From SBAX01 sp964646605 (GTDB lineage Bacteria > Planctomycetota > Phycisphaerae > UBA1845): DNA of 38,912 nt. The translations under genes and the position numbers were made by a program. Location: assembly GCA_964646605.1 (NCBI GenBank), contig CAZYEX010000059.1, forward strand, positions 1 to 38,912. The letters are read 5' to 3'. Below the pieces are notes generated by a model. It saw only the letters and a program-made list of their open reading frames with translations. It had not been told where the DNA came from and did not search any database. This document shows, one piece after another, positions 1-7,376 of the stretch (position 1 is the first letter of the stretch; every line of letters starts with the position of its first letter).

Positions 1-1
1 C

Positions 2-124
2 GAACTGATCGACAAGGCCGGGGCTTGGGAACAGGTCCGCAACGACACGACGGCGAAGATCGACTGGCAGTTCACCACCGCCGACGCCCGCATCCGACTC
101 CGCCGCCTATACCCCAAACTTTAG
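2..124 (+). pseudogene. IS630-family transposase, C-terminal end (cut by window edge)
   Basis: An open frame enters from the left edge and stops at TAG 122-124, giving about 40 residues. The segment WQFTTADARIRLRRLYP is the typical extreme C-terminus of IS630/Tc1-mariner type DDE transposases, which cut and paste the element into TA dinucleotides. Only the tail is visible, so the catalytic Asp/Asp/Glu residues cannot be checked and it is unknown whether the element is intact upstream. No convincing terminal inverted repeat was found between 124 and the next gene. The family call rests on recognition of this short motif. Confidence 0.6.
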
Positions 125-177
125 CTGCAATGGAGCACTAGTGCCGCGACGCGGGGTTACCGCTGGACCTACAAGCC

Positions 178-486
178 ATGTCTCGACGCGCGAAACTGGA
201 ACGCCTTCTGCAAACCAACCCCAACGATGCCTTCCTCACCTTCGCCTTGGCGATGGAGCTGGCCAAGGAAGGTCAGTTCGATCAGGCCGTGACGCAGTTC
301 GACCGCGTCCTCGCCCTCGACGCCGCTTACATTCCGGCCCATTTCCAAAAAGGTAATACGCTCCTCGCCGCCGGCCGACCGCACGACGCTCGCACCGCCC
401 TTCAAGCCGGAATCTCCACCGCCGCACGCTCGGGCGACGCCCACGCCGCCGCGGAGATGCAGGCGGTTCTTGATTCGATCGCCTAG
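178..486 (+). CDS. small TPR-repeat protein
   Basis: A 102-residue protein made almost entirely of tetratricopeptide-like helical hairpins. The segment around residues 18-60 fits the TPR consensus, with small residues at the helix contacts (FALAMELAKEGQFDQAV) and a second hairpin beginning AHFQKGNTLLAAGR. TPRs mediate protein-protein binding; there is no signal peptide, membrane segment or enzymatic motif, so it is probably cytoplasmic. It starts 53 bp after the transposase fragment and no strong Shine-Dalgarno is visible. It faces the kelch gene tail to tail. Specific function unknown. Confidence 0.75.
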   Translation: MSRRAKLERLLQTNPNDAFLTFALAMELAKEGQFDQAVTQFDRVLALDAAYIPAHFQKGNTLLAAGRPHDARTALQAGISTAARSGDAHAAAEMQAVLDSIA

Positions 487-521
487 CAGCCCATCGAAGA
501 AGACGGTTATGCAATTTTCGA

Positions 522-548
522 TGTAGCGTCATCCCTTGTGGGTGACGA
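522..548. repeat. dispersed palindromic element, copy 1
   Basis: TGTAGCGTCATCCCTTGTGG and the next seven bases fold as a hairpin (CGTCA-CCC against GGGTGACG, one bulged T). Almost the same sequence occurs twice more, in opposite orientations, in the rplJ-rplL spacer (17056-17082 and 17101-17123). It lies between the convergent TPR and kelch genes. This looks like a small REP-like element. Confidence 0.6.
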
Positions 549-575
549 GGAACCCGCGATGCCGCCGCCCATGAA

Positions 576-604
576 GGGTCCGCCGCGGCGGATTACCCCT
601 TTTT
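576..604 (+). terminator. probable rho-independent terminator after the TPR gene
   Basis: The 12-base perfect palindrome CCGCCGCGGCGG (580-591) is flanked by GGGT and ACCC that can extend the stem, and a run of five T residues follows at 600-604. It sits about 90 bp after the TPR stop codon and just before the convergent kelch stop. The T run is short, so activity is likely but not certain. Confidence 0.5.
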
Positions 605-614
605 CAACCGGCTC

Positions 615-2738
615 CTAACGAGCCCTCCGTGGGGCGCGTCCGGCGCAGCGGTTGATGGCGGCCCGTTCCGGCCAGGTGATGATTCCGTCGCGCCGCCATT
701 CCGCCGTCAAGGTGCGGACGCAGTGGAGGAACGCGCGGTCGTTCTCCGCGGCGAGGGAACAGGCGAGAATCGCGTCGTTCAGGGAGCAACCGTCCGCGGA
801 TACCTGATTGACAACCTCCGTGACGCACTTTCCGACGGCAACCGTTGAGGAAAGCTGCGACGCCAGGCACGCGTCCAGATCATCGGCGACGCCGTCGCCG
901 TCGCGATCCGGCGGGCACAAGGCGAACTCGCAGAGCCCAAAGGGAGATCCGAGGCCTTCCGCGCAGAAGTAGAGGAACGCCCTACGAAACGGATCAAAAC
1001 CCAGAAGGTTGGAAGGCGGCACGGTTGGGTTGGGCGTAACGTTCGACCATGAGGTCCCGTCCCAGAGCCACATCGACGGACCCGGTTCGGGCGGAGAGGT
1101 CGAACCGCCCACCAGGAGGATGCCCCCAAGACCCGGATCGTAAAACGCCCGCGCGTTGGTCCGGGGAGTCGGGCCTACGCCTGGTCGGGACGTCCAGTTG
1201 GTCCCATCCCATTCCCACGTATCGCCGTACCGCGTCTCACTTGCTCCGCCTCCAAAGAGAACGGTGACGCCGCGCTCGGGATCGTAGGCGAGCGCGTGAT
1301 GGGCACGCGGCAACGGTCCGGTGTTCGCTCGAAGCGACCAGTTCGTTCCATCCCACTCCCAAGTCCGCCCGGAGAACCCCTCGTTCGTGTATCCGCCGAA
1401 AAGAACCACGACTTCGCGCCGCGCATCGTAGGCCAGGGCGTGGTACTGGGTGGGCGGCGGACCCGAGTCGGCGCAGTGGTGCCACACACTCCCGTCCCAT
1501 TCCCAGGTGTCCGAAGTGGACGTACCCTGCCAGCCAGTTCCGCCAAACAAAACGCTTACCCCTCGTGCACTGTCGAACGCCAAGCGGTACTCCTGCAACG
1601 GGGGCGTCCCCTGAAATCCATAGGAAACCCAGCCCTGACCAACCCATTCCCAGGTTTCGGCGTGGGGCGGCGCGAACGATCCCACCAGCATCGTGGCCCG
1701 ACGATTCTCGTCGAAAACAAAGTTTCCACGAAATCCACTACGGGGAACGCCAGCATCAAGGAGAACCCACTCCGCCTCTGTCCCTTCCCAAAGATCGCCC
1801 AGCGGACCACCCAGGTCCATGCCCATCCCGCCCCAAACAACCGCGGCCTGACGCTGAGCATCGAAGACCATTCCGATTCCGAATCGTCTTCCCGGCCCAA
1901 GCGGGGTCCGCTGTCGCCACGTAGCTCCATCCCATTCCCACAAACCTTGCTCCAGGCCTGTCGCGAAACCCCCGTAAAGCAAGGTCACGTCCTTCTGGCT
2001 GTCGAATGCCATCGCATGGTCACTTCGGGCGGACGGGCCCGTCGTCGACTTGAGTCTCCATCTCGCGCCGTCCCATTCCCAGGTTTCCCGACTGTGCGTC
2101 GACGGCGCTGTCGTAGTGCTTCCCCCGAAGACGACGGTCACCGCGCGGATCGGGTCGAAGGCGGCGCCGGCGTCCACGCGAGGCGAGAGTCCGCCTGTCG
2201 CGCGAAGACTCCAGAGGTCGCCACTCCATTCCCAGGTGTCGCCCAGTGGTTCTCCATCCACGCCTTGCCCGCCGAACAAAACAGTGACGCCTCGAGCCGA
2301 GTCAAACGCCATGACGTGTCCCGCGCGGTGGGAAGGCCCACCGATGGCGCGCAACACCCACTCAGCGCCGTCCCATTCCCAGGTGTCGCCGATGGGGCCG
2401 TGAGATGCGCCGCCAAACAGCACGGTCACGCCCCTGCGGCTATCGTAGGCCATGGCATGTCTTGAACGGGGCAGCGGCCCGGAGCGGGCGCGGAGGCTCC
2501 ATTCCGTGCCGTCCCATTCCCAGGTGTCACTCTTGATGCTGTTTCCTCCGTCCCCGCCGAATAGCACGGTAATTCCGCGCCGGCTATCATACGCCAGCCC
2601 ATAGTCAGAACGCGGATCCGGCGCTTGGTGAATCCGCTCGACCGTTGGACAAACCGGCTCTTCGGCGGGCACCACGCGCCCAACCGACACGGTCAGCGTA
2701 CAGACGATCAACGCGAGATTACAAGTTCGTTTCGACAT
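615..2738 (-). CDS. secreted kelch-type repeat protein
   Basis: A 707-residue exported protein. An N-terminal signal peptide (hydrophobic NLALIVCTLTVSV, likely cleavage after VPA) is followed by eleven copies of a unit of about 50-55 residues whose core reads GVTVLFGG then DTWEWDG.xW. These Gly-Gly and aromatic pairs match kelch beta-propeller blades. Eleven is more than the usual six or seven, so two propellers or one unusually large one are possible. The C-terminus has a calcium-loop-like DRDGDGVADDLDAC followed by about 90 residues with several cysteines. A Shine-Dalgarno (GGGAG) lies about 8 nt before the ATG. Neighbouring fusA ends 191 bp upstream. A role in extracellular binding or adhesion is inferred only from the fold. 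Confidence 0.85.
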   Translation of the reverse strand: MSKRTCNLALIVCTLTVSVGRVVPAEEPVCPTVERIHQAPDPRSDYGLAYDSRRGITVLFGGDGGNSIKSDTWEWDGTEWSLRARSGPLPRSRHAMAYDSRRGVTVLFGGASHGPIGDTWEWDGAEWVLRAIGGPSHRAGHVMAFDSARGVTVLFGGQGVDGEPLGDTWEWSGDLWSLRATGGLSPRVDAGAAFDPIRAVTVVFGGSTTTAPSTHSRETWEWDGARWRLKSTTGPSARSDHAMAFDSQKDVTLLYGGFATGLEQGLWEWDGATWRQRTPLGPGRRFGIGMVFDAQRQAAVVWGGMGMDLGGPLGDLWEGTEAEWVLLDAGVPRSGFRGNFVFDENRRATMLVGSFAPPHAETWEWVGQGWVSYGFQGTPPLQEYRLAFDSARGVSVLFGGTGWQGTSTSDTWEWDGSVWHHCADSGPPPTQYHALAYDARREVVVLFGGYTNEGFSGRTWEWDGTNWSLRANTGPLPRAHHALAYDPERGVTVLFGGGASETRYGDTWEWDGTNWTSRPGVGPTPRTNARAFYDPGLGGILLVGGSTSPPEPGPSMWLWDGTSWSNVTPNPTVPPSNLLGFDPFRRAFLYFCAEGLGSPFGLCEFALCPPDRDGDGVADDLDACLASQLSSTVAVGKCVTEVVNQVSADGCSLNDAILACSLAAENDRAFLHCVRTLTAEWRRDGIITWPERAAINRCAGRAPRRAR

Positions 2739-2870
2739 GGTGGACTCCCTTCTACGATACTTCGCCAGCGCCGACGACCGACCGGCGCAGGTTTCACGAA
2801 ACTCTCAATCACTATCATCATAGTCGCCCTGGCGGCCGGAGTTCTTACTTGGACCGCCGCTTTCCCAAGA

Positions 2871-2925
2871 CCCCGCGCTCGCGCTTGGGGCTCGGACGTT
2901 GGCCCCTCGCTGGCGCTTGGGGCTC
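2871..2925. repeat. tandem pair of 23-bp GC-rich hairpin units after fusA
   Basis: Two units (2871-2893 and 2903-2925) match at 21 of 23 bases and share GCGCTTGGGGCTC. On the minus strand, immediately after the fusA stop, each reads GAGCCCCAAGCGC...GCG...GGGG and can fold into a GC-rich hairpin. No T tract follows, so this is a REP-like palindrome pair that may stabilise the fusA mRNA 3' end rather than a standard terminator. Confidence 0.55.
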
Positions 2926-2929
2926 TGAT

Positions 2930-4999
2930 TCATCCCACCAGCGTCTTCATCTCCGCCGCGGGAACGGCGGAATAGTGCGACGGTTCCATACTGGCGGTGG
3001 CTCGACCCTGGGAGAGGCTCCGCAGCCGCGTCACGTAGCCGAACATCTGGGCGAGCGGCACGTCGGCGATGATGACGCGATTGGGGCCGCGCATCGTCGT
3101 GTCGCGGACGACGGCCTGGCGGGCGTTGAGGTCGGACATGATGGCCCCGAAGTATTCGTCGGCGGTGACCACTTCCACGCTCATGATCGGTTGCAAGAGC
3201 GCCGGCTGGCCCGCTCTCATGGCCTCGTAGAACGCCGCCTGCCCCGCGGCCTCGAAGGACAGTTCCGAGCTATCCGTGTCGTGTTGCTCGGCGCCGATGA
3301 GCGTCGCCTTCCAGTCGATCACCGGGTATCCGCCCAGCACTCCGCTGTGCGCTGCGTCGGTGATCCCTTGCTCCGCCGCCTTGGCGTACTCGGGCAGAAG
3401 ACGTTCGCCGCTGACCCTGTTTGCGATCTCGGTATTCGCACGCCCGGGGACATGAGCCCGCGGTTCCATGCGCACCCGCAGAATGGCGTGATGCGAACGA
3501 CCGCCGATCTGCCGCACGAAGCGCCCCTCGCCCTCCCCCACGGCGCTCACGGTCTCTCGATACGACACCCGCGGTTTGCTTACCACGACCTCGACGTTCA
3601 TCTCCTGACGAAGCCGCTGCACGGCGACCTCGAGGTGCAGCTCGCCCATCCCCGACAGCAGCGTCTGCCCCGTCTCGGCGTTGGAGGTCACGGTGATCGT
3701 GGGGTCCTGACGCATGAGGGCCTTGAGCGCATCCTCGAGCTTCTCTCGATCTTTCGACGATCTGGGCTCGACGGACTGGCTGATGACCGTCTCGGGGAAC
3801 TTGATGGATTCGAGGATGACGGCGTGTCGAGGGTCGCAGAGGGTCTGACCGGTCAGGACGTTCTTCGGTCCGATGACCGCCACGATATCGCCGGCCGAGG
3901 CCTCGTCGAGCTGGTCGCGACGCTTGGCGAACATGCGGTAGATGCGGCTGATGTTCTCCTTGGCCCCCGTCGCGGGATTGAACAATCGTGAGTTGGGTTT
4001 CAGGGTCCCGCGATACACGCGGAGGTAATACAAATCGACCGGCTTTTCCGCCACGATCTTGAAAACCAGCGCCGCCACCGGACCCTCCGCGTCGCACGCC
4101 ACTTCCACGAGATCGTCCTTGCGCTGCGCGTCGTGAGCCTGCACCGCGGGAGCTTCGAGGGGATTGGGAAGAAAATCGCAAACGGCATCGAGCAGCGGCT
4201 GCACGCCGATGAACTTGAGCGAACTCCCGCACAGCACCGGGGCGATCGCCCGTCGAAGCGTCCCCACCCGCAGGGCCCGGCGAACCTCCGCCTCCCTCAC
4301 CGGTTGATCGTGCAAGTATTTGTCCATCACCACGTCGGAAAACTCAGCGATGGCTTCCAACATGTCGTGGCGACGCTGCGCCGCGAGTGCCGTCAAGTCG
4401 CCGGGGATGTCCGCGACCTGAAACGTCGATCCCAACTCTTCCGGTTGGTAGAAGACGGCCCGCAGGGCGATCAAATCGACTACTCCGCGAAGGTCGTCGC
4501 CGGCGCCGATGGGAAACTCGATCGCCACGGGGGGGATCGACAAACGCTCGCGGATCGACGCCAGGGAGCGCTCGAAATCCGCCCCCACGCGGTCCATCTT
4601 GTTGATGAAGCAGATGCGCGGGACTTTGTATTTGTCGGCTTGCCGCCAGACGGTCTCGGACTGGGCCTCGACCCCTTCGCGGGCGTCGAAGACCGCGACC
4701 ATGCCGTCTAGAACCCGCAGCGACCGCTCGACCTCGGCCGTGAAGTCCACGTGCCCGGGTGTATCGATCAGGTTGATGGTGTGACCCTTCCACGGACAAC
4801 TCACCGCCGCCGAATAAATGGTGATGCCGCGCTTCTGCTCCTCCTCGTCGAAATCGGTCGTCGCCGTGCCGTCATCCACCTCGCCCATGCGATGCGTGCG
4901 GCCCGTGTAATAGAGAATCCGCTCCGTGGTGGTGGTCTTGCCCGCGTCGATGTGCGCCGCGATGCCGATGTTGCGGACGGTAGCGAGCTCGGGCGTCAT
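2930..4999 (-). CDS. fusA: elongation factor G
   Basis: A 689-residue translational GTPase that moves tRNAs and mRNA through the ribosome. All five domains are accounted for by length. The P-loop AHIDAGKTTTTER is at residues 15-27, switch I contains RGITIYSAAV, the G3 motif is DTPGHVDF, and the specificity motif NKMD is present. Domain IV and V sequence continues to a normal end (YVTRLRSLSQGRA). IYSAAV replaces the IT/QSAAT found in classical EF-G; I associate this with planctomycete or spd-type EF-Gs, so the exact subfamily (translocation versus recycling) needs phylogeny. It is the last gene of the str-type block but is separated from rpsG by 770 bp and has its own promoter-like TATAAT. No Shine-Dalgarno precedes the ATG. 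Confidence 0.97.
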   Translation of the reverse strand: MTPELATVRNIGIAAHIDAGKTTTTERILYYTGRTHRMGEVDDGTATTDFDEEEQKRGITIYSAAVSCPWKGHTINLIDTPGHVDFTAEVERSLRVLDGMVAVFDAREGVEAQSETVWRQADKYKVPRICFINKMDRVGADFERSLASIRERLSIPPVAIEFPIGAGDDLRGVVDLIALRAVFYQPEELGSTFQVADIPGDLTALAAQRRHDMLEAIAEFSDVVMDKYLHDQPVREAEVRRALRVGTLRRAIAPVLCGSSLKFIGVQPLLDAVCDFLPNPLEAPAVQAHDAQRKDDLVEVACDAEGPVAALVFKIVAEKPVDLYYLRVYRGTLKPNSRLFNPATGAKENISRIYRMFAKRRDQLDEASAGDIVAVIGPKNVLTGQTLCDPRHAVILESIKFPETVISQSVEPRSSKDREKLEDALKALMRQDPTITVTSNAETGQTLLSGMGELHLEVAVQRLRQEMNVEVVVSKPRVSYRETVSAVGEGEGRFVRQIGGRSHHAILRVRMEPRAHVPGRANTEIANRVSGERLLPEYAKAAEQGITDAAHSGVLGGYPVIDWKATLIGAEQHDTDSSELSFEAAGQAAFYEAMRAGQPALLQPIMSVEVVTADEYFGAIMSDLNARQAVVRDTTMRGPNRVIIADVPLAQMFGYVTRLRSLSQGRATASMEPSHYSAVPAAEMKTLVG

Positions 5000-5007
5000 A
5001 CGGCGGG

Positions 5008-5035
5008 ATTATAGAAGATCAGGCGCGATTGGCAC
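5008..5035 (-). promoter_or_regulatory. fusA promoter, probably giving a leaderless mRNA
   Basis: A perfect TATAAT lies on the minus strand at 5013-5008, only 8 nt before the fusA ATG (4999). GTGCCA (5035-5030, 4/6 match to TTGACA) is 16 nt further upstream and overlaps the perfect palindrome GGCACGTGCC (5031-5040), a possible operator. Transcription starting about 7 nt after the -10 box would begin at or next to the A of the ATG. Confidence 0.6.
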
Positions 5036-5061
5036 GTGCCGTGGCGAAATCGCCGATGAAG

Positions 5062-5090
5062 TTGACAAAGGACCCGCCCGACTCTACCCT
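5062..5090 (+). promoter_or_regulatory. promoter of the small plus-strand gene
   Basis: A perfect -35 TTGACA (5062-5067), a 17-nt spacer and TACCCT (5085-5090) precede a GGAGGAGG ribosome-binding site and the ATG at 5106. The leader would be about 10 nt. This promoter is divergent from the fusA promoter. Confidence 0.55.
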
Positions 5091-5105
5091 TACGGAGGAG
5101 GTTCT

Positions 5106-5384
5106 ATGCTCGGCGAGGCAATCAAGAAACGCATCGATCAACGCCCCTTCGAGCCGTTCCGACTGCACATCACCGGCGGCGAGGCGGTCGAAGTCCGGCA
5201 CCCGGAGATGGCGATCCTGACGCGGTCGTCGGTCGTCGTTGGACACGGTGCGCAGCAAGGGGTCGCCGACTATGTGTTGGAGCATAGCCTCATCCACATC
5301 GTGAAGATCGAGCCGGTGAACGGGCGTGCCCGGGCGCCTCATAGCAACAATGGTCGGCGGCGACGACGCGGTGGCGAACGCTGA
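5106..5384 (+). CDS. small conserved planctomycete-type hypothetical protein
   Basis: A 92-residue protein with the pattern RPFEPFRLHITGGEAVEVRHPE near its start (residues 13-33). I recognise this as a small family frequent in planctomycetes with no assigned function. The start at 5106 is chosen because a strong Shine-Dalgarno (GGAGGAGG) lies 4-5 nt upstream and a TTGACA promoter precedes it; an in-frame extension to 4926 would overlap fusA. The C-terminus is Arg-rich. There is no signal peptide. It is transcribed against the surrounding operon, so it is probably an independent insertion between rpsG and fusA. Confidence 0.65.
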   Translation: MLGEAIKKRIDQRPFEPFRLHITGGEAVEVRHPEMAILTRSSVVVGHGAQQGVADYVLEHSLIHIVKIEPVNGRARAPHSNNGRRRRRGGER

Positions 5385-5407
5385 TGCGATTCGCCCTGAG
5401 TTCAAGA

Positions 5408-5509
5408 TCACGACACCAGCCAATCCTGGAACTCTCTCGGCGACACGTCGATGTCCCGTAAAATCGCGCGGATGATGCGACGCGCGGAGACCAGCCGCAG
5501 GCGAGTCAC
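5408..5509 (-). pseudogene. hicA: hicA toxin remnant (internally deleted)
   Basis: A GTG-initiated 33-residue frame whose start overlaps the hicB stop as GTGA (5509-5506), the tight coupling typical of toxin-antitoxin pairs. The first part (TRLRLVSARRIIRA) resembles the HicA N-terminus and the last part (AILRDIDVSPREFQDWL) resembles the HicA C-terminus. The central segment, which in HicA carries the catalytic histidine (GSH motif) and the RNA-binding beta strands, is missing. HicA proteins are usually about 60-80 residues, so this is read as a deletion remnant without RNase activity. It is short, so the assignment relies on context and the two end motifs. Confidence 0.5.
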
Positions 5510-5718
5510 GCCGGGATCTCGATGCGTTCGACGGCGATGAACTCATGCTTGGCGGGAGTCTCGTGGTTCAAACAGAGCTTAACGACTTCGATCACGCTCT
5601 TGCGGAGCGTTGGGAGTGTTTTGGCCTGGGTGTAGCATCTTCGCAACGCGGGAACCGTTGCGACGTAATATCCGTCCTCGTCCTGCTCGATCAGTACGGT
5701 CAGCGTTTGCGATCGCAC
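5506..5718 (-). CDS. hicB: HicB-family antitoxin
   Basis: A 70-residue protein starting with GTG. The segment LIEQDEDGYYVATVPALRRCYTQAKTLPT is the partially degraded RNase-H-like fold of HicB antitoxins (D-x-D-G-Y-Y/W-x-A-x-V-P-x-L-x-G/R-C-x-T). HicB binds and neutralises the HicA mRNA interferase and often represses its own operon. This copy has no C-terminal DNA-binding domain. Its expected toxin partner directly downstream survives only as a 33-residue remnant, so it looks like an orphan antitoxin. It lies on the operon strand between rpsG and fusA. Confidence 0.8.
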   Translation of the reverse strand: MRSQTLTVLIEQDEDGYYVATVPALRRCYTQAKTLPTLRKSVIEVVKLCLNHETPAKHEFIAVERIEIPA

Positions 5719-5772
5719 TTGTCTGATCCAGCGCCCCCCGCGACCGGGATCCCGTAAAAAGAACCCCTAGCG

Positions 5773-6249
5773 CTACCACGCAAAATGCGCGAAGGCTTTG
5801 TTAGCGTCGGCCATGCGGTGGACATTGTCTTTGGTGGTGACGGCGGTGCCTTCGCCCTTGGCGGCGTCGATGATTTCGGCGGCGAGGGCGTCGGCCATGG
5901 GCTTTCCTTTTTTGGCGCGGGCCGCGTCGCGCAGCCAGCGGAAGGCCAGCGACTGCTGCCGTTTGCGATTGACCGACATGGGGACTTGGTAGTTGCTTCC
6001 GCCCACGCGCTTGGATCGGACCTCGACGTTCGGACGGCAGTTGTTGATCGCCTTTTCGAAGACCTCGTTGGGCGGTTGGTCCTTCACCCGTTCGGCGATC
6101 AAACTCAATGCCCCGTACACCACGCGCGTAGCCGTGCTCTTCTTGCCGTCGTTCATCACGTTGTTGATGAACTTGGAGATCAGCAGGCTGTTGTAGCGTG
6201 TATCGGGTTTCAACTGTTCGTTCGATTTTGTCCAGCGTTTGTAGCCCAT
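5773..6249 (-). CDS. rpsG: 30S ribosomal protein S7
   Basis: At 158 residues it has full S7 length. S7 is the primary 16S rRNA-binding protein that nucleates assembly of the 30S head and contacts tRNA at the E site. Diagnostic segments are present: KFINNVMNDGKKSTA near residue 27, the PNVEVRSKRVGGSNYQVP beta-hairpin region, and the normal C-terminus HRMADANKAFAHFAW. It begins 29 bp after bioY rather than directly after rpsL. In E. coli S7 is the translational repressor of the str operon through the rpsL-rpsG spacer; here that spacer is occupied by bioY, so the classical site is displaced or absent. Confidence 0.98.
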   Translation of the reverse strand: MGYKRWTKSNEQLKPDTRYNSLLISKFINNVMNDGKKSTATRVVYGALSLIAERVKDQPPNEVFEKAINNCRPNVEVRSKRVGGSNYQVPMSVNRKRQQSLAFRWLRDAARAKKGKPMADALAAEIIDAAKGEGTAVTTKDNVHRMADANKAFAHFAW

Positions 6250-6278
6250 GTCGTCCGTCTTGGTCGGTATCCGACCCG

Positions 6279-6866
6279 TTAGCCGAGGGAGGATGGACGT
6301 CGTCGGGACACGGTGCCCACGACTGCGACGGCCAGCAACATTTCAATCCACGCCTTGAGGGCGAAGGGGGCAACGCCGGTGGCGATCGCCACGGGCCAAT
6401 CCCGCCCCATCCACACGGCGAGCCAGAGCACGCCGAGAGACAACACGACGAAGGTCCCCAGTCCGGCGCTAACCAGGAGCCGGCCCCAACCCGCGCTCCC
6501 ACCGCCGCGTGTCGCGGCGATGAGCGGGGCAGCGGCGATGAAGCCCAGCAGGTATCCGCCGGTAGGTCCCAGCAGCCCGGCCGATCCTGACGGGAACACG
6601 CCAAGTCCGACCGTTCCACAGAGTACGTACAAGGCCATGCTCGCGACGGCTTCCGCGGGTCTGAGCATAAGACCCGCCAACAACACGGCCAGAAGCTGCA
6701 AGGTCATGGGAACATCCGTTCCCGGCCCCGGAATCCGCACTTGGGCGGCGAGTGCGGTCAGAGCACAGAAGCCGACGATGCGACCGAGCGGCGGCGCCCA
6801 TGCGCGCTGAACGCTCCAGCCGCGGCTCGAAACCGTAACGACCGGGTTGGTGAGCGTCTCGTGCAT
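6279..6866 (-). CDS. bioY: BioY-family biotin transporter S component
   Basis: A 195-residue integral membrane protein with about six hydrophobic segments. Family signatures are the early AAQVRIPGPGTDVPMTLQ (BioY has A-x-v-x-I-P-l...PvT-l-Q), LAGLMLRP, and the glycine-rich LLGPTGGYLLGF around residues 120-130. BioY binds biotin, either alone or with the EcfA/EcfT energising module, neither of which is visible here. The ATG follows the rpsL TAG with no gap (TAGATG), implying translational coupling, and rpsG starts 29 bp downstream. A vitamin transporter gene inside the S12-S7 joint is unusual and suggests its level follows ribosome synthesis. No biotin regulatory site was recognised. Confidence 0.88.
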   Translation of the reverse strand: MHETLTNPVVTVSSRGWSVQRAWAPPLGRIVGFCALTALAAQVRIPGPGTDVPMTLQLLAVLLAGLMLRPAEAVASMALYVLCGTVGLGVFPSGSAGLLGPTGGYLLGFIAAAPLIAATRGGGSAGWGRLLVSAGLGTFVVLSLGVLWLAVWMGRDWPVAIATGVAPFALKAWIEMLLAVAVVGTVSRRRPSSLG

Positions 6867-7256
6867 CTACTTGCGCCGTTTCACTCCGTATTTGCTGCGG
6901 CTTCGGTTCCGAGGCCGGCCGTCCTTGTCGTTCTCGACGCCCGAACAGTCCAGCGAGCCGCGGACGATGTGGTAGCGCACGCCGGGCAGATCCCGCACGC
7001 GACCGCCGCGAACCAGGACGATCGAGTGCTCCTGAAGGTTATGATCGACGCCGGGAATGTAGGCCGTGACCTCCTTGCCGTTGGTGAGACGCACGCGGGT
7101 CACCTTGCGCAGCGCGGAGTTCGGCTTCTTGGGCGTCTGGGTCTTGACGATCAGACAGACCGCGCGGCGCTGCGGGCACTGATCCAGGTCGCGGACCTTG
7201 GATTTCTTCACCACTTTCCGGCGTCCGAAGCGGATCAACTGGTTTATCGTCGGCAT
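6867..7256 (-). CDS. rpsL: 30S ribosomal protein S12
   Basis: A 129-residue S12, the decoding-centre protein that controls fidelity. The start is placed at the ATG opening MPTINQLIRFGRRK (7256), which matches the family and has an AGGA ribosome-binding site 7-9 nt upstream; an upstream in-frame ATG at 7283 would add ten unrelated residues. The streptomycin-critical loop KKPNSALRK is wild type. In the second loop the sequence is RGGRVRDLPGV, with arginine (CGG) in place of the lysine that is usual in bacteria (E. coli K87 in mature numbering). The C-terminus (RSRSKYGVKRRK) is normal. Confidence 0.98.
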   Translation of the reverse strand: MPTINQLIRFGRRKVVKKSKVRDLDQCPQRRAVCLIVKTQTPKKPNSALRKVTRVRLTNGKEVTAYIPGVDHNLQEHSIVLVRGGRVRDLPGVRYHIVRGSLDCSGVENDKDGRPRNRSRSKYGVKRRK

Positions 7257-7276
7257 TCGTCGTCCTTTGTCGCGGG

Positions 7277-7376
7277 CGAGCAAAGGTTCTCTTTGCTCGT
7301 GCTCATCAAAACCGTTACGGGCAAAGAGGATCTTTGCCCTCCCCCTTTTTTTCGATGGAGGATCTTTGCCCTCCCC
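7277..7376. repeat. nested hairpins and direct repeat in the rpoC-rpsL spacer
   Basis: This 129-bp spacer has three related signals. Hairpin 1 has arms CGAGCAAAG and CTTTGCTCG (7277-7285, 7291-7299; 5-nt loop). Hairpin 2 has arms GGGCAAAGA and TCTTTGCCC (7319-7327, 7331-7339; 3-nt loop). The 19-bp direct repeat GAGGATCTTTGCCCTCCCC lies at 7326-7344 and 7358-7376. All share a GCAAAG/CTTTGC core. In the rpoC-to-rpsL transcript they could act as an RNA processing or stability site. Confidence 0.65.

Noticed and set aside
5019..5546. 175-codon minus-strand frame across the small plus-strand gene and the hic locus
   Set aside because: Low-complexity Arg/Ser content, overlaps a gene with a good promoter and ribosome-binding site, and covers the hicB stop in another frame.
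7319..7351. Hairpin followed by a T tract on the plus strand as a terminator
   Set aside because: No plus-strand gene precedes it; in the actual minus-strand transcript the tract is poly-A and lies before the hairpin.
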